From positions 8,913,363 through 8,977,362 of the forward strand of contig CM053266.1 in NCBI GenBank assembly GCA_028583415.1: a DNA stretch of 64,000 nucleotides, read 5' to 3'. The translations under genes and the position numbers were made by a program. Source of the stretch: Protea cynaroides. Its lineage: Eukaryota; Streptophyta; Magnoliopsida; Proteales; Proteaceae. Of the stretch, positions 56,813 through 64,000 are shown one piece after another. The notes under the pieces are model-generated. The model searched no databases. It had not been told where the DNA came from and was given only the letters and a program-made list of their open reading frames with translations. Position 1 is the first letter of the stretch. Every line of letters starts with the position of its first letter.

Positions 56813-58333
56813 TGATGCGTGTCGAGCGCTCAAATTAAATTACCTTACTTTGAAACGTAGATAGTAGCAAGTAAGAGTCGAACCCACAAGGATTGTATGA
56901 TCAAGATTAAAATGTTTAATTAACCTAAAGAGAGAAAAAAAATAAATGAAAATAAAATAAGACTCAGAAAGTAACCAATTGTTGTACTAAAACAGATTAT
57001 GATTAATCTTATTAGCACAACTTCATTGGCTATTCTATGTATGGAGGGGGGGTATGTTTGCAGAAGAAAAGAATAGTAATTAATTATCTAAAATGCAAGA
57101 ATAAAGAGCAAGGTAATACAAATATCAAAGATTAAACCAATAAGAGAATACTCCGGTCAAAAGGATACTTACACCATCTTCATAAACTTGTTCATCGACA
57201 TAAAGGATAATCAATTCCAATTGAATAATCAATTAAGAAAATTAGGACTAGGCCTAAAATCCTTAGTCTTTCCTTAAGATTGGTCTATTAAAAGATAACT
57301 TATTAATAACACCCTTACTCTTAAATCAATCTCAAGACTAGGCTCTCGATTTGATTCAGGAATAACAATAACAATTGGAAAGACGATTGAAATTAAGCAT
57401 TAAGCACACACCAGCGTGGTTTAATTATTTTAATCTGATTTCTCCTAGAAATATAACATTAACTTGTCCCTTAACATCAATTCCCATTGCCACTGACATA
57501 GAATCAATTGATAGCAATACAATTCTAAAATAACAATTGATTAAATAAATAAATCAATTAGTAGTACTCCTAATCAACTCATTCATCAATCATTATACAC
57601 ATAAATTGGAAGAAAAATAAATATTCAATTAAAAATCAATAAATAAAACAATTCTCACAAGTTTACAATGATGGCTTCAGCACCGTCTAACCAAAGATAA
57701 GAAAGTTAGCCACACATGACTTCTTCAAGAACACAAAAGAAAGAGAGTTGTTCTTCAGCCATTGTCTTCTTTTTCAATCACTCTTGAATGCTCTTTACAT
57801 AGGTTTTACATTGTTTAAATAGCCAAAATACAAGACTAAAATTGGTATGCCTAGATTTGACAACCTTATTACATGGAAATAAAAATTAAACAAAATCTTC
57901 GTTCCTAGATTAGATGAAAATCATTCCATTATTAAACAATTGTCACCCCCAAATCTACCAAATTTTGTAAGATTCCATAGTTGTGTATATTCTCCTCAAG
58001 ATTTCCAATAATCAATCAAGGCCTTCCAATAGTGAACCTTCCGTGTGTAGCAACCTTCCTTCTCTGGTTTAGATTTGGATCAATTTTTTAGATTAGATTT
58101 TAAAACCACATTTGGAAGCCCAAACGAACTCTTTCCATGTCAGAATCCTACATGAAATTCAAAACGTTATTATTAAGAGTGCTAGAATTTTCATCTTTTA
58201 TTAATTAATTAACAAGATTTCTAAAATATACAAAACTCATAAAATAAATTCTATTAAGCTCAATAAGATATAAAACACCCTAAAAATCATAATGCAAAAG
58301 GAATAAAAAAAATATAAAATTATACACTTATCA
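56813..58333 (-). repeat. 3' LTR of element J (1521 bp)
   Basis: On the minus strand it starts TGATAAGTGTATAAT at 58333 and ends CGACACGCATCA at 56813. The outer edge abuts LTR I and the inner edge abuts a purine tract. It is AT-rich and has no gene. The stretch 57780-57830 holds TATA-like sequence (minus strand CTATTTAAACAATG) that could be the promoter. Confidence 0.8.
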
Positions 58334-59595
58334 AATTCCCCTACACTTAGCCTTTGCACGTCCTCGGGCAAAATAAAATAAAAAAAATCATAAACTATTC
58401 CACTTTCGTAGGAACCACGATTGCACATAGCATGTACAACAAGCCATTGAACCCCTAGGTTATCCCTAGTGGACGAGTTGTGTCTCGTGAGGGTTTGCAG
58501 TGAATCTACCCACAAAATTCAAAGAAAAATATTTTTAGATTTGACAAATTACAAGAATTAAATAAAATCTTAAGTACTCCACAATTATAACTCATAAACA
58601 TAATTAAACTCAATAGAAACTTAAATCTTATCAAAGATACAATAAATTTATTTTAGTCACCATCTTCAACAAATTCATATTAATATGCATCTATAGAGTG
58701 AAGTGTGAAGTGATGTAACTCAATTAGTAAGGGGCTTTACAGTATACTTCAAGAAAAATAACACCATTTTTTTTTATTGACTAGTGCAATGTCCATTTTC
58801 TTAGGCTTTCTAAGTTACCCATGTAGCAAGTGTTGGGTCAGTGACTCCCAAACCAGTTGGCTTTAGGGCACTAGGTGTAGAGACACCCCTAAGACTTAAT
58901 AACTCAAGTAACAAAGGCCACAAAATCAGACTTAGTCAATTAAACTGCTTATAACCATCATCTCAATTTTTCTTTTTTCTTTTTTGAGGTATTTTGGACA
59001 TTGAAGCAGTTATTTATTCTTTTTCAAGTTTTTTTTTTTTTTTTTTTTTTTTGTAATTGTCATTTCTCAAATTTACCGTTTATTCCCCACAACTAAGAGT
59101 TGGTGCAAACGTGAAATACAAAGACACATAACAATAAAACTTTATCTCAGATGGTGATTCAAATTTAGTTGCATAACTAATCTAAGGTTCAAGAATCTCA
59201 ATAATTTAATCATATTTATAAAGTTTCAACATGGTCACTTTAGAGAATTAATCCAAACTTGTAACTGGTCAAAAAAAAAATTTTTTTTTTTTGGAAGAAA
59301 ATTTGAAGTCAAATTTTTTTTTTCAGTTACTATATACAACCAATATATACTAACAACATGTAAAAATAAAAACAAAACACATCGTAGAATTCCCCCACAC
59401 TTAAAACTTACATTTTCCCCAATGTAAGACTAAATGCAAAGAAAAAGACAAATACAAACATAATATCTATGAAAAAGAAAAATAATAAATAAATAAATAA
59501 AAAGAGAAAGGGTTAAGAAAGCAAATCTGATTTCTTGGGTTGCCTCCCAAGTAGCGCTTTTGTTTAACGTCGTTCGCTCGACTTTGTAGCTTTTT
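58334..59595 (-). other. 3' non-coding region of J with two purine tracts
   Basis: The minus strand has TGTAGGGGAATT directly before the LTR (58346-58334), the PPT. A second similar tract, GTGTGGGGGAATT, lies at 59403-59389, about 1 kb upstream. In between are homopolymer runs (T run about 59027-59052; A/T block about 59270-59292) and no reading frame. Many Athila elements have an env-like ORF in this region; I see none here. Confidence 0.65.
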
Positions 59596-60786
59596 TCAAT
59601 CTGAATAAAGTGGATCTTCTAAGTCCATAGCTTTCTTAACCAACGAGTTAACTTGAAAACCTTCGTGGTAAGGTTTAAGTCTATATCCATTGACCTTAAA
59701 AATCTTTTGAGTGTCCAAACTTTGAATCTCAACTGCACCATGTGGAAAGAGATTAATAACAATAAAAGGACCAATCCAACGAGATTGCAACTTACCAGGA
59801 AATAATCGAAGCCTTGAATTATAAAGGAGCACTTTTTGTCCAACAACAAATTGCTTCTTAGAAATCATTTTATCATGAAAGGCCTTCGTCTTTTCCTTAT
59901 AAATCCGAGAGTTCTCATAAGCTTCATTGCGAATCTCCTCTAACTCCTGCAATTGCAACTTTCGTTGCTCCCCCGCCTTATCCGTCTCCATGTTACACTG
60001 CTTAATTGCCCAGAATGCCTTGTGCTCCAATTCTACCGGTAGATGACATGCTTTTCCATAAATCAACCGATATGGAGACATCCCTATAGGTGTCTTATAA
60101 GCAGTCATATAAGCCCATATTGCATCGTCAAGTCTTGTACTCCAGTCTTTCCTATTCGGATTAACTGTTTTTTCTAAAATTGACTTCACCTCTCTATTAG
60201 ATACCTCAGCTTGCCCATTAGTTTGTGGATGGTAGGCAGTTGAAATCTTATGGGTCACAGCATACCTCTTAAGTAGTGCTGCTACAGTGCGGTCACAAAA
60301 GTGAGTCCCTCTATCACTGATCATTGCCCGTGGGATCCCAAATCTAACAAAAATGTGAGACTTGACAAAATCTGCAGCCACTTTAGAATCATCAGTTCGG
60401 GTGGCTTTTGCTTCCACCCACTTTGACACATAATCAACAGCAAGTAAAATATAAATATTGCCAAAAGAATTAGGAAAAGGACCCATAAAGTCAATGCCCC
60501 AAACATCAAAAATTTCACAAATAAGTATGGGGGTTTGTGGCATTTGATCCCTACGGGCCACATTACCTGAGTATTGGCAACGAGTGCATGACTTACAAAA
60601 TATATATGCATCATGAAATAAAGATGGCCAAAAGAAGCCACATTCAAGCACTTTTCTTGCTGTTCTTTTAGGACCGAAATGTCCACCACATGCATATAAA
60701 TGACAAAAGATAAGAATGGATTCAAATTCAGTTTCGGGTACGCACCTTCTTACCATTTGGTCTGAACATTGTTTCCAAAGATAAGG
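59596..60786 (-). pseudogene. int: Element J integrase, reading frame intact
   Basis: The 386-codon frame starting at 60756 (conserved sequence begins slightly upstream, DPYLWKQCSDQMV) contains the HHCC finger (HLYACGGHFG, then CKSCTRC). It also has the complete DDE triad: WGIDFMGPFP, ISDRGTHFCDR and HPQTNGQAEVSNREVK. The C-terminal part reads YENSRIYKEKTKAFHDK and PHGAVEIQSLDTQKIFKVNG, ending at 59596. No chromodomain is present, as usual for Athila. Taken alone it could be functional. It is separated from the RNase H part by a deletion of about 40 codons and a stop at 60795-60797. Confidence 0.85.
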
Positions 60787-61020
60787 GTCAGGGCACTACA
60801 TTTGTCACCTTAAGTAGCTGTTCATCTGGGAAGAAATCTTGTAATGGTATCGCATCATCCTCCTTAACCACCCGACTAAGATGGTCTGCAACTAAATTCT
60901 CAGCTCCCTTCTTGTCCTTAATCTCCAAATCAAATTCTTGAAGAAGAAGGATCCATCTGATCAATCTTGGCTTAGATTCTTTTTTCACCAAGAAATGCCT
61001 AAGAGCCGCATGATCGAATA
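60787..61020 (-). pseudogene. pol: Element J RNase H C-terminal part, out of frame
   Basis: KPRLIRWILLLQEFDLEIKD, then GAENLVADHLSRV, is the end of RNase H. It lies in a different frame from the main RT-RNase H frame because one G is missing near 61020 (TATTCGATCATG for a TATTCGGATCATG-type sequence). It ends at TGA 60795-60797, where the segment leading to integrase has been lost. Confidence 0.8.
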
Positions 61021-63096
61021 GACAATAACTTTAGTTCCCAATAAATAAGATCTAAATTTTTCCAAAGCAAAAACTATAGCCAATAGCTCTTTCTCCGTTG
61101 TGGGGTAGTTACACTGTGCTTCAGTTAGTGTCCGAGAGGCATAATAGATAGCATGAGCAACTTTCCCAACACGTTGACCCAAAACAGCCCCAATAGCATA
61201 ATTGCTAACATCACACATGATCTCAAATGGGAGTTTCCAGTTCGGTGATTGAATCACGGGGGCTGTTGTTAGCAGTTCTTTGAGCTTGTCAAAAGCTCTT
61301 TTGCACTCGTCATTAAAGTCAAACACCACTTCCTTTTGTAAGAGCTTGCATAAGGGCAATGATATTTTCGAGAAATCCTTGATGAAGCACCGATAAAAGC
61401 CTGCATGTCCAAGAAAGGAACGCACTTCCCGCACAGTTGTGGGGTAAGGTAAAGATTGAACAAGATCTATCTTTGCTTTGTCAACTTCTATACCTCTAGA
61501 AGATATCACATGACCTAAAACTGCTCCTTGTGTTACCATAAAATGACATTTCTCAGAATTCAAAACAAGGTTAGTTTCTATACACCTCTTAAGAACAAGT
61601 GTAAGGTTATCCAAGCATGTATCAAAAGAGTCTCCATAAACAGTAAAATCATCCATGAAAACTTCTATAATGTTCTCTACATAATCAGAAAAAATGCTAA
61701 CCATACACCTCGGAATGTGGTGGGGCGGTGCAAAGACCAAACGGCATCCGTCGGTAAGCAAAGGTACCAAATGGGCAGGTGAATGTCGTTTTCTCTCCCG
61801 ATCTTCAGGTGCAATCACAATTTGATAGTAACCTGAGTAACCATCAAGAAAACAATACTGCGAACGACCTGCTAACCTCTCCAACATTTGATCGATAAAT
61901 GGAAGAGGAAAGTGGTCTTTACGAGTTAAAACATTCAATTTCCTATAATCAATATAAACACGCCACCCATTTTGTATCCTAGTAGGGATTAACTCATTAT
62001 TTTGATTCATAACAACAGTTATGCCCGTCTTTTTAGGTACCACCTGAACTGGACTTACCCACTTACTATCAGAGATAGGATAGATAATTCCAACATCAAG
62101 GAGCTTTAATATCTCCTTCTTCACAACTTCCATCATAGCAGGGTTGAGTCTACGATGTGCTTCTCTAATCGGTTTGGCTCCCTCCTCAAGAAGTATGCGA
62201 TGCATGCACATGATCGGGCTGATTCCCTTAATGTCGGCTATTGTCCACCCAATGGCTGTCTTATGGTCTCTCAAAATTCGAATGAGTTTCTCCTCTTGTA
62301 GCTTGGTCAAGTCCCTTGCTATTATCACAGGTAACGTCTCATTGTCTCCTAAGTAGACATATTTGAGATGGTCTGGAAGTGGTTTCAGCTCAATGATAGG
62401 TGCCTGCACAATGGAAGGTAACAACCTTGTATGAGATATAGGCAACTCAATGTGAGCAACATCATATCTTTTTGGAATTGGGGGTAAGGCCTGCAATGCC
62501 ATCAACATCTTCTCTAATTCAGCATTTAACACAAATTCTGAATTGAAATCCATGCTATTCAAATGTTTGCTAATGGCTACCATCAACTCATCTTCACCAT
62601 TTAATTCAAAAACTTGTTGTACCATAGAATCAATTATATCAATAGCAAAAACAGAATTTATATCACTAGGATACCTCATAGCCTCAAAAATATTAAAGCG
62701 AACTATCTCGCCATCAAATTCCATAGATAAGGTACCATCATGAACATCTATTTTTGTTTTGGCAGTCTTTAAAAATGGTCTACCCAACAAAAGAGGTGTA
62801 GAATTATGAGATGAGTCATCTTCCATTTTTAATACATAAAAATCAGCAGGAAATACCAATTCATTAACTTGAACTAACGCATCCTCAATCACACCTTCAG
62901 GATATACATTTGATCTATCAGCTAATTGAATAGTTACACCAGTTTCTTTTAAAGGTTCTAGATTTAATGAAGCATATATTGAATAAGGCATGACATTAAT
63001 TGATGCTCCTAAATCTAACATAGCTCTATTGAAATTGGTGTTACCTATTTTGCATGGGATAGTGAATGTACCTGGGTCTTTACACTTAGGGGAAGC
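61021..63096 (-). pseudogene. pol: Element J protease, RT and RNase H, open frame with a scrambled RT block
   Basis: A frame of about 680 codons is open from 63021. The protease has MLDLGASINVMPYSIY (catalytic Asp in DLGA) and PLLLGRPFLKTAKTKI. RT shows WVSPVQVVPKKTG, GWRVYIDYRKLN, DHFPLPFIDQMLERLAG and the polymerase site EVFMDDFTVYG near 61650 with both Asp. RNase H starts FEIMCDVSNYAIGAVLGQ with its first Asp. Between about 61796 and 61711 a 2-base gain followed by a 2-base loss puts some 28 codons out of frame, so the conserved PFGLCNAP-type RT block is not encoded although no stop results. The frame is lost at 61020. Confidence 0.85.
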
Positions 63097-64000
63097 TTCC
63101 GTTGAATAACGGTTGAGACATTTTCACCCATACTTACCTTTTCATCTCCTTTCAATTTTCTCTTGTATGTGCACAATTCCTTAAGAAATTTAGCATACCA
63201 TGGCACTTGTTTAATTGCTTCAATAAGAGGTATATTTATCTTTACCTTTCGAAAAATCTCCAACATCTCCTTTTCTTTTTCTTCCTTTCTAGATTGAGCA
63301 AACCTGGTAGGAAAAGGAGGTTGAATAGGAATAGAGGAAATAGAAGGTTTAGAGTTTACCCCAGATGAGAAAATAGATGTCGGAGTTGATTTTGAGGTCT
63401 CTTTCTCTTTTTCCTTTTCTATATTCTCCACTTCTTTTCCACTTCTCAAGATTATGGCATTTGCATTTTCCTTCGGATTCACCATTGGTTGCGAAGGTAG
63501 CTTTCCCGAGCCTCGAGCCTCTAGTCTACTCATTGAAGTGGCCAGTTGGCTTATTTGAGTCTCCAAGTTCTTTATACCTGCCCTTGTTTCCTGTTTAAAT
63601 TGTAATGAATCATTGGCAAGTGTTTTAACAATATCTTCCAAGGTCATACCTGAACTTGAAGGTGCTTATTGTCTAGATTGAAAAGGTTGTTGGCCTTGTT
63701 GATACCCATACTGACGATTGGGGCCATCTTGATTACCATAGCTGAGATTGGGTGATTCCTCCATCCCGGATTGTAAGTATTTGAGTATGGATCGTACTTA
63801 CGTTGAGGTTGTCCTGGAAATCCACCCACAGTATTTGCTTGCTCTGTAGATTCCACTTAAAGCGTGGGACACATATCAGTTGGGTGTCCCGCAATGTAGC
63901 AAATTCCACAAGTTTGAACCTGTTGCACCTTATCCACAGCCAATTGACGAACAAGTGAAGACAATTCAACAATTTTTAATTCAAGAGAAGAAGTGCTTAC
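63097..64000 (-). pseudogene. gag: Element J gag C-terminal half, broken, continues outside window
   Basis: The frame 63647-63045 holds LETQISQLATSMSRLEARG, LPSQPMVNPKENANAIILRS, a charged linker and LIEAIKQVPWYAKFLKELC, all typical of Athila gag. Loss of one C in a run near 63094-63097 shifts it from the protease frame. Upstream, at about 63890-63931, the minus strand reads CGICYIAGHPTDMC, a CCHC zinc knuckle, followed by TAA at 63856-63858 and a frameshift before 63647. The capsid part lies beyond the right edge. Confidence 0.8.

Larger units (their letters stand above)
56813..64000 (-). mobile_element. Element J: Athila-lineage retrotransposon, 5' part outside window
   Basis: From left: 3' LTR, PPT, long 3' non-coding region, integrase, RNase H, RT, protease and gag, all on the minus strand. 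The integrase end (ACHLPVELEHKAFWAIKQ and SRLRLFPGKLQSRWIGPF) and gag (NAIILRSGKEV and AIKQVPWYAKFLKELCT) are typical of Athila. It is inserted in LTR I; ATACT at 56808-56812 would be its target duplication. Confidence 0.9.

Noticed and set aside
58334..59595. Env-like gene in J
   Set aside because: Athila elements often have one here, but no reading frame or membrane segment is visible.
1..64000. Integrated plant pararetrovirus
   Set aside because: All coding relics have integrase and LTR structure of Ty3/gypsy retrotransposons; no movement protein or pararetroviral coat domain was seen.

Overview
The window is plant nuclear DNA made almost entirely of nested LTR retrotransposons. I found no host gene, rRNA, tRNA gene, CRISPR array or prokaryotic feature. 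The coding relics belong to plant Ty3/gypsy lineages: Tekay/Del-type chromoviruses with a C-terminal chromodomain, one Tat-lineage element with two RNase H domains, and one Athila element. Primer sites match plant initiator tRNA-Met. The species cannot be told from the sequence.

Layout, with letters used throughout. A (+, 1-7440) is a Tekay-like element cut by the left edge, with gag, pol and a 2.1 kb 3' LTR. A sits in the antisense gene of G (-), of which that gene's tail, the PBS and a 5' LTR (8422 to about 10556) remain. E (+) is an old Tat element: PBS 10639, gag, protease, then RT, RNase H, a second RNase H, integrase and an extra ORF up to 44586. It is split three times. (1) Solo LTR D (14154-16275 and 35120-35173, TSD TATTG) lies in the protease gene; inside D is complete element B (-, 16276-35114, TSD AGACC), and inside B is complete element C (+, 22791-31504, TSD CTGTG/CTGCG). 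(2) Solo LTR F (37525-40343, TSD AATGG/GATGG) lies in the RNase H region. (3) H (-, 44587 onward) follows the extra ORF. The 5' LTR of H is broken at 55786 by LTR I (-), and I is broken at 56813 by Athila element J (-), which runs off the right edge.

The elements that I call Tekay-like share an unusual plan. On the element's coding strand the order is LTR, PBS, a long leader, gag, protease, RT, RNase H, integrase with chromodomain, PPT, LTR. On the opposite strand, inside the leader, lies a separate gene (intact length about 408 codons in H). It has its own untranslated exon, a conserved intron of about 440 bp, and a protein resembling the 'putative plant transposon protein' family. Between the gag zinc knuckle and the protease, both A and H carry a 67/68 bp GT-AG intron. 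Removing it joins the gag and pol frames; leaving it in ends Gag at once.

Three clusters of a short CGACC-type motif, in direct and inverted orientation, occur per element: two in the LTR on either side of the TATA box and one in the leader near the antisense gene. The bases next to the GACC core differ between families but tend to agree within one. Every copy is damaged by stops, frameshifts or deletions, so this is a fossil record and not an active set of genes. LTR pairs of B, C and H differ at roughly 6-7 percent of positions in stretches I aligned by eye.
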